From Clostridia bacterium (lineage in GTDB: Bacteria > Bacillota > Clostridia > Oscillospirales > CAG-272), in assembly GCA_017625275.1 (NCBI GenBank), contig JAGALI010000082.1, positions 1 through 6,732 of the forward strand: 6,732 nt of DNA, in the 5' to 3' direction. Positions 1 through 5,775 of this stretch are shown here, piece after piece (position 1 is the first letter of the stretch; each line of letters starts with the position of its first letter). A model generated the notes under the pieces. It searched no databases, had not been told where the DNA came from, and was given only the letters and a program-made list of their open reading frames with translations. The translations under genes and the position numbers were made by a program.

Positions 1-78
1 AGGGATATATATACCGTCGAGAGCGCTTACGAGGAGATATTAAAATATATCTCAGGAGGTGATGACGATGGCATTTGA
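1..78 (+). CDS. C-terminal end of probable ECF transporter ATPase (partial)
   Basis: Frame 1 is open from the window edge to a TGA at 76-78 and encodes the last 25 residues of a protein, with the core RDIYTVESAYEEILKYI followed by an acidic, glycine-rich tail. The pattern of a short 'D-I-x-T-V' turn followed by an amphipathic helix resembles the end of EcfA ATPases, the ATP-binding cassette subunits that power ECF vitamin transporters. The main support is context: the stop codon overlaps the start of ecfT by 11 bases, and ecfA commonly sits directly upstream of ecfT in Firmicutes. No catalytic motif lies in the window, so the assignment is inference; whether it is EcfA1 or EcfA2 cannot be told, although the copy next to ecfT is usually EcfA2. 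Confidence 0.6.
   Translation, partial: RDIYTVESAYEEILKYISGGDDDGI
54..59 (+). promoter_or_regulatory. Ribosome binding site of ecfT
   Basis: AGGAGG, extended to AGGAGGTGAT, is a near-perfect match to the 16S rRNA 3' end. It lies inside the end of the upstream gene. Three in-frame starts follow: GTG at 59, which overlaps the site, ATG at 62, which is 2 bases away, and ATG at 68, which is 8 bases away. Only the last has normal spacing. Confidence 0.85.
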
Positions 79-910
79 TGTATCAGTTGGTCAATACTAC
101 GAGAAAAACTCCGCAATTCATCGCTTAGACCCTAGAACAAAGCTGTTTTTTGTGCTCGTTTATATCGTAGCAATTTTTGTAGCAAAGGAAATATATGCGT
201 TTGTATTTTTGACAGCGATTGCTATTTTTACTATTTTAATAAGTAGAGTTCCAATAAGAATAATCCTAAAAGGCTTAAAGCCAATAACGATAATTGTGAT
301 TTTTACAGCCATACTCAATATGTTTTTGACGAAGGCAGAAACAACACCACTCTTTTCGTTTACAATAATTCCTAATTTTTGGACATTGACCCTTTATAAG
401 GAAGGACTTATAAATGCTGGAATTTTAGCGCTTAGAATTATCATATTGCTCGTTGAAACAAGCGTGTTTTTCTCTTATACAACAACACCAATAGAGCTTA
501 CTGATGGACTCGAAACAGCTCTTTCACCATTAAAGAAAATTAAAGTGCCAGTTCATGAGTTCGCCATGATGATGACAATAGCACTTCGTTTTATTCCAAC
601 GCTTGTCGAGGAAACCGAAAAGATAATGAATGCTCAAAAGGCAAGAGGTGCTGATTTTTCAAGTGGTGGACTAATTAAGCGAGCAAAGGCATTAATTCCA
701 ATAATAATTCCACTCTTCGTGTCCTCTTTTAGAAGAGCAGAGGAGCTTGCTATTGCTATGGAGTGTAGATGCTATCATGGTGGTAACGGTAGAACAAGAA
801 TGAAAAAGCTCAAAATGAAGGCTAGAGACTATGTTGGGCTTCTTTTAGGCTGTGGTGTTATTGCAGGGGTTATTTTACTCAATATTTATACAAGCGTTTA
901 TTCGATTTAA
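68..910 (+). CDS. ecfT: Energy-coupling factor transporter transmembrane protein EcfT
   Basis: This is the membrane scaffold of an ECF-type importer. In this family EcfT couples two EcfA ATPases to exchangeable S-components that bind vitamins or other micronutrients. The product is 280 residues, normal for the family. The N-terminus (GQYYEKNSAIHRLDPRTKL) is the conserved EcfT opening. Hydrophobic segments follow at roughly 25-58, 68-87 and 113-137, with a last one at about 255-275. The cytoplasmic coupling region carries the first signature ARG at residues 192-194 (KARGADF) and a second at about 233-235, which reads CRC in AMECRCYHGG. ATG 68 is chosen over upstream GTG 59 and ATG 62 because only it is well spaced from the AGGAGG at 54-59. 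The gene overlaps the probable ecfA and is followed 35 bases later by truA, a common Firmicutes order. No S-component is encoded here, suggesting a shared (group II) module. The substrate cannot be inferred. Confidence 0.95.
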   Translation: MAFDVSVGQYYEKNSAIHRLDPRTKLFFVLVYIVAIFVAKEIYAFVFLTAIAIFTILISRVPIRIILKGLKPITIIVIFTAILNMFLTKAETTPLFSFTIIPNFWTLTLYKEGLINAGILALRIIILLVETSVFFSYTTTPIELTDGLETALSPLKKIKVPVHEFAMMMTIALRFIPTLVEETEKIMNAQKARGADFSSGGLIKRAKALIPIIIPLFVSSFRRAEELAIAMECRCYHGGNGRTRMKKLKMKARDYVGLLLGCGVIAGVILLNIYTSVYSI

Positions 911-917
911 AATGAAA

Positions 918-936
918 TTTACGATATAAACGTAAA
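918..936 (+). promoter_or_regulatory. Weak inverted repeat at the truA ribosome binding site
   Basis: TTTACG (918-923) and CGTAAA (931-936) form a 6-bp perfect stem with a 7-base loop. The 3' arm overlaps the first bases of the truA ribosome binding site AAAGGAG (934-940), which ends 5 bases before ATG 946. The stem is AT-rich and may be chance. If it forms, it could modestly lower truA translation. Confidence 0.25.
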
Positions 937-945
937 GGAGCAGAT

Positions 946-1701
946 ATGAAAATTCTTCTCACAATTTCATATGTTGGCACAGGCTATAGTGGCTATCAGC
1001 TTCAGGGGGACAAGCCTACAATTGCTCTTATGCTGAATCGCGCTGTGAAAAAGGCATTTGGTGTAGAGTGCAATGTAACAGGCTGTAGCCGTACCGATAA
1101 GGGTGTTCATGCGATTGGATACTGTGCAACAGTGGAGCCAAAAAATAAGGATGAAAAAATAACTGTTCCTATAGATAAGGTTCCAATTGCACTTAATACA
1201 GCATTGCCATGCGATATTTGCGTGCTCAGCGCAAAAGAGGTATCTGATGAATTTCATGCTAGATATAGCGTAAAAAAGAAGGAGTATGTGTACAAGATAC
1301 GCACAAGTCCAATAAAGGACCCATTTCTCGCAGGCAGAGTCCTCGAATATGGAAAGAGCATTAGCGATGAGGCATTTGAAAAAATGCAAGCAGGAGCTAA
1401 GCAATTTATAGGAACACATAAATTCGATGCTTTTATGTCCTCTGGCTCACAAATAGAGGATACAACTCGTACTGTTTATAAAAGCTATCTAACACGAAAG
1501 GGCGATATTATTGAATTTCATGTTGTCGCAGATGGCTTTTTATATAATATGGTAAGAATTATGGTTGGTACGCTTTTGGCAATAGAGAAGGGCAAAATTA
1601 ATGAGAATACCATTTCTTGGATAATAAGCCTAAAGGAGAGGAAGAATGCAGGAAGCACTGCAAGACCTGATGGCCTATACTTAAAGAAAATTTATTATTA
1701 A
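946..1701 (+). CDS. truA: tRNA pseudouridine(38-40) synthase TruA
   Basis: TruA converts uridines 38, 39 and 40 in the anticodon stem-loop of many tRNAs to pseudouridine, in the cytoplasm. The 251-residue product has the normal length and all main family blocks. These are YVGTGYSGYQLQ near the start, the catalytic motif GCSRTDKGVHA with the essential aspartate at residue 51, FHARYSVKKKEYVYKI, FIGTHKFDAF, DGFLYNMVRIMVGTLL and the C-terminal TARPDGLYLKKIYY. The catalytic block reads CSRTDKG where GAGRTDAG is more usual, but Arg49 and Asp51 are kept. ATG 946 is preceded by AAAGGAG with a 5-base spacer. The gene is probably co-transcribed with ecfT. In many Firmicutes truA is followed by rplM-rpsI; here it is followed by cvpA-type genes, so the usual cluster ends at this point. 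No GC-rich terminator is visible after the stop codon. Confidence 0.96.
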   Translation: MKILLTISYVGTGYSGYQLQGDKPTIALMLNRAVKKAFGVECNVTGCSRTDKGVHAIGYCATVEPKNKDEKITVPIDKVPIALNTALPCDICVLSAKEVSDEFHARYSVKKKEYVYKIRTSPIKDPFLAGRVLEYGKSISDEAFEKMQAGAKQFIGTHKFDAFMSSGSQIEDTTRTVYKSYLTRKGDIIEFHVVADGFLYNMVRIMVGTLLAIEKGKINENTISWIISLKERKNAGSTARPDGLYLKKIYY

Positions 1702-1738
1702 GTTTAGATTCGATTATAAAATATTTTTTACATCACTA

Positions 1739-1767
1739 TTGACAAATGCCGAAAAAGATGATACAAT
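1739..1767 (+). promoter_or_regulatory. Sigma-A promoter of cvpA1
   Basis: The -35 is TTGACA (1739-1744), the spacer is exactly 17 bases, and the -10 is TACAAT (1762-1767), one mismatch from consensus. Transcription is expected to start near 1774, leaving a leader of about 80 bases before the cvpA1 start codon. Confidence 0.85.
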
Positions 1768-1783
1768 ATTATAAAATAATCAT

Positions 1784-1806
1784 ATGCGTAGCTTGTACGC
1801 ATTTTT
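1784..1806 (+). promoter_or_regulatory. Leader hairpin followed by a T-run, upstream of cvpA1
   Basis: ATGCGTA (1784-1790) pairs perfectly with TACGCAT (1796-1802) around a 5-base loop, and five T residues follow (1802-1806). It would form about 10 bases into the predicted transcript. The layout resembles a weak intrinsic terminator or attenuator, but the stem is only 7 bp with three G-C pairs. A role as a 5'-end stabilising hairpin is equally possible. I do not recognise it as a known riboswitch or T-box. Confidence 0.4.
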
Positions 1807-1861
1807 CATAGGCAACATTCCCTTAGGTTCGAAAGGCTGGCAATTAATAAACAATGGTTAG
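1784..1861 (+). CDS. Possible 25-residue leader peptide overlapping cvpA1
   Basis: An ATG at 1784 opens a frame of 25 codons ending in TAG at 1859-1861. The product begins MRSLYAFFIGNIPLG and ends QLINNG. The stop overlaps the first codons of cvpA1 (ATG 1854), which is in a different frame. The ATG lies only about 10 bases after the predicted transcription start and has no Shine-Dalgarno sequence, so it would need leaderless-like initiation. Two points favour it: cvpA1 lacks a well-spaced ribosome binding site, so translational coupling would explain how it is started, and the second cvpA promoter is also followed by ATGCGTA at nearly the same distance. Against it, an ORF this short arises easily by chance. 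I recognise no family. Confidence 0.3.
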   Translation: MRSLYAFFIGNIPLGSKGWQLINNG

Positions 1862-2585
1862 TTTAATTATTGATATAGTAATTGCGCTGATTTGCTTTGT
1901 AATAATTGTTAGAAATGCAGCAAGAGGCTTTATTAGGTCATTTATGGCGTTTGCTAAGACCGTTCTTGCAATTTTTCTTGCATATGTATTTAACGCTCCG
2001 TTGGCAGGGCTTTTAGATGAAAAAATCTTTTTAAGCTTGTCAACAGGCTGGGTAAACAGTGCTTTTATATCTACATATGATGGAGAAGGGGCATATCAGC
2101 TCTACACTCTATTTGATGGAATTCCTGAATGGTTTACCAGTGCTTTGATGCGCTCTGGCGTTGACGAGGCTACAATTCAACAATATTTTTATGGTAACGA
2201 AAGCGCACCCTTGGAGGTTGTGGAGCACCTTTCCTCAAGCCTTGGCGCGCTACTCTCATCAGTTATTTCAACCATTTTGGCTGTAATATTAATATTTGTA
2301 GTTGTTGAAATAGTGCTCGCTATTATAGGTGCGCTTCTCAATAAAGCAGGGCAACTTCCAATCGTTAGATTTGTAAATATTATTCTTGGTGCGCTAATAG
2401 GCGCTGTGTTTGCTGCGGCGATTGCCCTTTTACTTGCAACTGTAATTATATCGATTATTAACTTCGGTGCAGGATATAACCAGAATGTATTCTCGTCGGA
2501 TCTGATTAGTAATTCTATAATTTTGAATTTCTTCAACACTCACAACATGTGGCGATGGATTGCCAGTCTTGTGATAGGTGGATAA
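1854..2585 (+). CDS. CvpA-family integral membrane protein (first of two paralogues)
   Basis: This 243-residue protein has the CvpA layout. A first membrane segment (about residues 2-22) runs into the conserved ARGFIRSF turn, a second spans about 32-50, and a poorly conserved soluble stretch covers about 55-130. Two long hydrophobic segments follow at about 133-162 and 172-205, the latter containing the family's VNIILGALIG pattern. CvpA proteins are named for a role in colicin V export in E. coli and are linked to envelope functions, but no molecular activity is established, so none is claimed here. ATG 1854 is chosen because MVSLIID matches the start of the downstream paralogue and fits the family's N-terminal membrane segment. 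The ribosome binding site is poor: the only purine-rich candidate, AAAGG at 1832-1836, is 17 bases away. The gene has its own promoter (1739-1767) and a strong terminator after it, so it is probably expressed mostly on its own. Confidence 0.85.
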   Translation: MVSLIIDIVIALICFVIIVRNAARGFIRSFMAFAKTVLAIFLAYVFNAPLAGLLDEKIFLSLSTGWVNSAFISTYDGEGAYQLYTLFDGIPEWFTSALMRSGVDEATIQQYFYGNESAPLEVVEHLSSSLGALLSSVISTILAVILIFVVVEIVLAIIGALLNKAGQLPIVRFVNIILGALIGAVFAAAIALLLATVIISIINFGAGYNQNVFSSDLISNSIILNFFNTHNMWRWIASLVIGG

Positions 2586-2601
2586 AAACTAAAAACAAAC
2601 G

Positions 2602-2638
2602 AAGATTTTCGCTTTTTGGGCGAAAATCTTTTTGTTTT
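2602..2638 (+). terminator. Rho-independent terminator after cvpA1
   Basis: AAGATTTTCGC (2602-2612) pairs perfectly with GCGAAAATCTT (2620-2630) around a 7-base loop, followed by TTTGTTTT (2631-2638). It starts 16 bases after the cvpA1 stop codon. The A-rich sequence before the stem (2585-2599) would supply a U-run on the other strand, so it may work in both directions, although no - strand gene in the window needs it. Confidence 0.92.
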
Positions 2639-2664
2639 ATAATAAGTTTATTTTGTGCATACTA

Positions 2665-2699
2665 TTGACAAGCGTTAAAAATAATTATATAATTATAAT
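2665..2699 (+). promoter_or_regulatory. Consensus sigma-A promoter of cvpA2 and probably the clpC operon
   Basis: TTGACA (2665-2670), a 17-base spacer and TATAAT (2688-2693) form a perfect consensus promoter. A second TATAAT follows directly (2694-2699), though its spacing of 23 bases from the -35 is not useful. Start of transcription is expected near 2700. This is the only convincing promoter upstream of cvpA2, the Clp ATPase and the secreted protein. I see no CtsR-type direct repeat near it. Confidence 0.9.
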
Positions 2700-2738
2700 G
2701 TATATTTATGCGTACTCGCAAGCGCAAGGATAAAAAAG

Positions 2739-2745
2739 AAAGGAG
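2739..2745 (+). promoter_or_regulatory. Ribosome binding site of cvpA2
   Basis: AAAGGAG is 7 bases before ATG 2753 but only 1 base before ATG 2747. It lies inside the longer in-frame reading from ATG 2708. This spacing favours 2753 as the start. Confidence 0.8.
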
Positions 2746-2752
2746 AATGCAA

Positions 2753-3469
2753 ATGGTAAGCTTGATTATAGATATGGCTCTTGCTCTTGTAGCAATAATA
2801 ATTATAATAAGACACATTCGTTTGGGATTCGTTAAATCTATACTTGGCTCACTTAAGCCTATTTTCGCTGGCGTTTTGGCATTCGTCTTTCGTGTTCCTG
2901 TGGCAAAGCTATTTACAGGTCTTATCGGCGGATTTGTAAATGAATGGGTGTACGCTTCCATTAGTGCGTCTGCAGCTGGGGCGGAGCCATCGTTTGATTT
3001 GGTTTCACTTTATAATAGCTGTCCGATAGTATATGATAAGGCGCTTGTGTTTTTCGGACTTGATAATACTAACGGCTTTCATGAAAGCATGGTTGGAATC
3101 GAACAGCTTGATGAGGCTGGGGTAAGTGCACTTTCATCTAATATAAGCTGGTCTATCACATGGATGCTTTCCCTTGGCATTGCGATGCTAGTAATATTTA
3201 TAGTAGCATTAATTGCTTTAACAATTGTTACCACGCTTCTTGATATGGTAACACGCCTAGCGTTATTGAATATAATAAATAGACTTCTTGGAGGAGTAGT
3301 AGGACTGTTTTGGGCAATAGCCTTTGCCTTTTTGGTTGGAGCAGTGCTTACATTGATTTCTGCCATAGTGCCTAATGTCGTAGGCGAAAATATAATAAAC
3401 GAATCAATTATACTAGGAGCTCTCGCAAGATTTAACCTTTTCGAGTTGCTTCCGTTTAAAACATCATAG
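2753..3469 (+). CDS. CvpA-family integral membrane protein (second paralogue)
   Basis: This 238-residue protein is a clear paralogue of the gene just upstream. Both start MVSLIID and share a GF-basic-S turn after the first membrane segment, a 'LAxVFxxPxAxL' stretch in the second, matching third and fourth segments (here about 133-163 and 171-206, with IINRLLGGVVG), and similar ends (INESIIL here, ISNSIIL in the first). The soluble stretch at about 55-130 differs between the copies. Function is unknown beyond the CvpA family's link to envelope and export processes. ATG 2753 is preferred because of AAAGGAG at 2739-2745 and agreement with the paralogue. An in-frame ATG at 2708 would add 15 mostly lysine and arginine residues but lies about 8 bases from the predicted transcription start. 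The stop codon is 14 bases before the Clp ATPase gene, so the two are probably co-transcribed. Confidence 0.85.
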   Translation: MVSLIIDMALALVAIIIIIRHIRLGFVKSILGSLKPIFAGVLAFVFRVPVAKLFTGLIGGFVNEWVYASISASAAGAEPSFDLVSLYNSCPIVYDKALVFFGLDNTNGFHESMVGIEQLDEAGVSALSSNISWSITWMLSLGIAMLVIFIVALIALTIVTTLLDMVTRLALLNIINRLLGGVVGLFWAIAFAFLVGAVLTLISAIVPNVVGENIINESIILGALARFNLFELLPFKTS

Positions 3470-3483
3470 AGGTACTTTTAATA

Positions 3484-5766
3484 ATGAAAATGTGTGCAAG
3501 ATGTAAGAAAAGACCAGCAACCGTCTTTATTACAAAACTAGAAAATAACGAACAAAAGCAAGAGGGGCTTTGCCTGTTTTGCGCAAAGGAGCTTGGCTTT
3601 AAGCAGGTTGACGAAATGATGCGCCAATTCGGTATAACCGATGAAGAGCTTGAGGGTATGGAAAAGCTTTTTGATGGTATGACCGAAAATCTTCCTGATT
3701 CAATTGATGGAGATGACTCAGAATACCCTACAATAGATTTTGCTAAGCTTATGCGTGGTGCAGGATTTGCGGTTGATGGCAATGCCGATTCAAAGGATAA
3801 AAAGGGTAAAAACAACTCTCCTAAAAAGCCAGAAAGAAAGCACCTTACAACATTTTGCCATAATCTTACTCAGGACGCATTAAATGGCAAGCTTGATAAA
3901 ATCATTGGTAGGGATAGAGAGCTTGAAAGAGTTATTCAAATTCTTTCTCGTCGTCAAAAAAACAATCCTTGTCTTATTGGTGAGCCTGGTGTTGGAAAAA
4001 CCGCAATCGCAGAGGCACTTGCTCAAAGAATAGTTGATGGTAATGTTCCTTATAAGCTAAAGGACCATGAGGTTTACCTTGTAGACCTTACAGCACTTGT
4101 TGCAGGAACACAATTCAGAGGTCAATTTGAAAGCAGAATTAACGCTCTTATAAATGAGGTTAAGGAGGCAGGAAATATAATCCTCGTAATTGACGAGGTT
4201 CATAATATTGTTGGAACTGGTAATTCCGAGGGCAGCATGAACGCTGCTAATATACTTAAACCAGCACTATCTCGTGGAGAAATCCAAATAATAGGTGCAA
4301 CAACAATGAGCGAGTATCGTAAGTATATTGAAAAGGATACCGCTCTTGAAAGACGCTTCCAGCCTGTAAAGGTTGAAGAGCCGTCGGTTGACGAATGTAT
4401 AGAAATGCTCAAGGGAATAAAGAGCTACTATGAGGTTTACCACGGAGTAAAAATCCCTGACGAGATTGTAAAAAATATAGTGGTAATGAGCGAAAGATAT
4501 ATAAATGATAGATTCTTGCCTGATAAGGCAATTGACATCATTGATGAGGCTTGCTCTCATATCGTACTCAATTCGCCACATATTGATAAAAGACATAGCG
4601 TAATAAAACAGCTAGCAAGGGTTGACGAAAAGACTGAGGCTCTTAATGCAAAAATCTCCGAGGCAGGAGAAGCCCCAACAGAGGAGCAATATAAATCTCT
4701 TGCGGAGCTTAAATCAGAGCGCTCACAGCTTCTTATAGAAAAGGAGGAGCTTGATAAGGAGTGCGAAAACACCGTGATGACAATTCCTGATGTTGCAAAG
4801 GTTATTGAAATTTGGACAGGAATCCCAGCGACTAACATTTCAGCTGATGAATTTAGCATGCTTGCAACCCTTGACGAAAATATCAAGTCAAGAATTATAG
4901 GACAGGATGAGGCAGTTAATGCTGTTTCACGCGCAATTCGTAGAAATCGTGCTGGCGTTTCAACAAAGCGTCGTCCAGTGTCATTCGTTTTTGCTGGCCC
5001 TACAGGTGTTGGTAAAACTGAGCTTGTAAAAACTCTTGCAAATCAGCTCTTTAGTGCACCAGATGCACTAATAAGGCTTGATATGTCCGAGTTTATGGAA
5101 AAGCATTCGGTTTCAAAGATTATAGGTGCCCCTCCAGGCTATGTTGGATATGATGAGGCAGGACAGCTAACTGAAAAAATCAGACGTCGCCCATATTCTG
5201 TAATCCTTCTTGATGAAATTGAAAAGGCACACCCAGATGTGTTGAATGTTCTTTTGCAAATTCTTGACGAGGGTAGAATTTCCGATTCTCAGGGCAGGGT
5301 TGTAAATTTTGAAAACACGGTTATCATTATGACAACTAATGCCGGTGCAAATCTCACATCCTCAACAGCTGGCTTTGCTGGAAATCAAATAAAGCTTGAG
5401 GCAGAGAAGACCGAAAAGGCTCTTTCCGAGTTTATGCGCCCAGAATTTATTAATAGAATAGATGAAATCATCACCTTCCGTTCTCTTGAGCTTGAGGACT
5501 TTAAGGCGATAGCTCATATTATGATGGAGGATTTGAAAAAGGCGCTTGAGGAAAGAAGCATTAGCTTCAGCTATACCGATGAAACCTGTGATTTTATCGC
5601 AGAAAAATCCTTTAGTCGTAAATTTGGCGCAAGAAATATGCGCAGATTTATACAAACAGAAATTGAGGATAGACTTGCAAATGCGATTATTTTTGAAAAT
5701 AAAGCACAAATTGAGGCTGCCTCAATCACAATTGAAAACGATAGCATAAAACTCTCATATCTATAA
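3484..5766 (+). CDS. ClpC-type AAA+ ATPase with McsA-like N-terminal zinc finger
   Basis: A 760-residue HSP100 unfoldase, expected to form a hexamer that feeds proteins to ClpP in the cytoplasm. The first 33 residues hold paired cysteines C4/C7 and C30/C33 in a pattern (CxxCxxRPATV...LCxxCAKELG) like the McsA zinc finger, replacing the Clp_N double repeat of classical ClpC. An acidic, then lysine-rich linker runs to about 115. D1 has Walker A GEPGVGKT (166-173), Walker B IDE (236-238) and arginine-finger ERRF (289-292). A short coiled middle region lies at about 375-440. D2 has Walker A GPTGVGKT (505-512), Walker B LLDE (575-578), RPEFINRIDEI and a sensor-2 GAR near the end. AGF at 629-631 sits where ClpC has its ClpP-binding VGF loop. 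Both ATPase sites look intact. AGAGGT lies 10 bases before ATG 3484. No promoter of its own is visible; it probably depends on the cvpA2 promoter. ClpC-like is secure, but clpC or clpE as a symbol is not, since ClpE also carries an N-terminal zinc finger. Confidence 0.95.
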   Translation: MKMCARCKKRPATVFITKLENNEQKQEGLCLFCAKELGFKQVDEMMRQFGITDEELEGMEKLFDGMTENLPDSIDGDDSEYPTIDFAKLMRGAGFAVDGNADSKDKKGKNNSPKKPERKHLTTFCHNLTQDALNGKLDKIIGRDRELERVIQILSRRQKNNPCLIGEPGVGKTAIAEALAQRIVDGNVPYKLKDHEVYLVDLTALVAGTQFRGQFESRINALINEVKEAGNIILVIDEVHNIVGTGNSEGSMNAANILKPALSRGEIQIIGATTMSEYRKYIEKDTALERRFQPVKVEEPSVDECIEMLKGIKSYYEVYHGVKIPDEIVKNIVVMSERYINDRFLPDKAIDIIDEACSHIVLNSPHIDKRHSVIKQLARVDEKTEALNAKISEAGEAPTEEQYKSLAELKSERSQLLIEKEELDKECENTVMTIPDVAKVIEIWTGIPATNISADEFSMLATLDENIKSRIIGQDEAVNAVSRAIRRNRAGVSTKRRPVSFVFAGPTGVGKTELVKTLANQLFSAPDALIRLDMSEFMEKHSVSKIIGAPPGYVGYDEAGQLTEKIRRRPYSVILLDEIEKAHPDVLNVLLQILDEGRISDSQGRVVNFENTVIIMTTNAGANLTSSTAGFAGNQIKLEAEKTEKALSEFMRPEFINRIDEIITFRSLELEDFKAIAHIMMEDLKKALEERSISFSYTDETCDFIAEKSFSRKFGARNMRRFIQTEIEDRLANAIIFENKAQIEAASITIENDSIKLSYL

Positions 5767-5770
5767 GGAG
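5765..5770 (+). promoter_or_regulatory. Ribosome binding site overlapping the Clp ATPase stop codon
   Basis: AAGGAG begins within the TAA stop (5764-5766) of the Clp ATPase gene and ends 5 bases before ATG 5776. This arrangement points to co-transcription and possibly translational coupling of the secreted-protein gene to the Clp ATPase gene. Confidence 0.8.
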
Positions 5771-5775
5771 CTATT

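Noticed and set aside
59..67. Earlier starts for ecfT at GTG 59 or ATG 62
   Set aside because: GTG 59 lies within the AGGAGG itself and ATG 62 is only 2 bases after it; ATG 68 has 8-base spacing and matches the family N-terminus.
967..1419. 150-codon reading frame on the - strand inside truA
   Set aside because: It lies wholly within a well-conserved truA, its product is cysteine-rich and unlike any family I know, and no promoter or ribosome binding site supports it.
1702..1738. Possible terminator after truA (AAAATATTTTTT)
   Set aside because: It is only an A/T palindrome without a GC stem, so it is too weak to call as a terminator.
1820..1840. GGTTCGA in the cvpA1 leader, resembling a tRNA T-loop
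   Set aside because: No acceptor, D or anticodon arm can be built around it, and the flanking stem is only about 4 bp.
2189..2539. Antisense reading frames inside both cvpA genes and the Clp ATPase gene
   Set aside because: They overlap convincing + strand genes throughout, have low-complexity products, and lack initiation signals; they are shadows of the coding strand.
3470..3483. CtsR operator or heat-shock promoter in front of the Clp ATPase
   Set aside because: The gap is only 14 bases, and I found no GGTCAAA direct repeat here or at the cvpA2 promoter.
5546..5749. 67-codon + strand frame inside the Clp ATPase gene
   Set aside because: It is an alternative frame within the conserved D2 C-terminal region, with no recognisable product.
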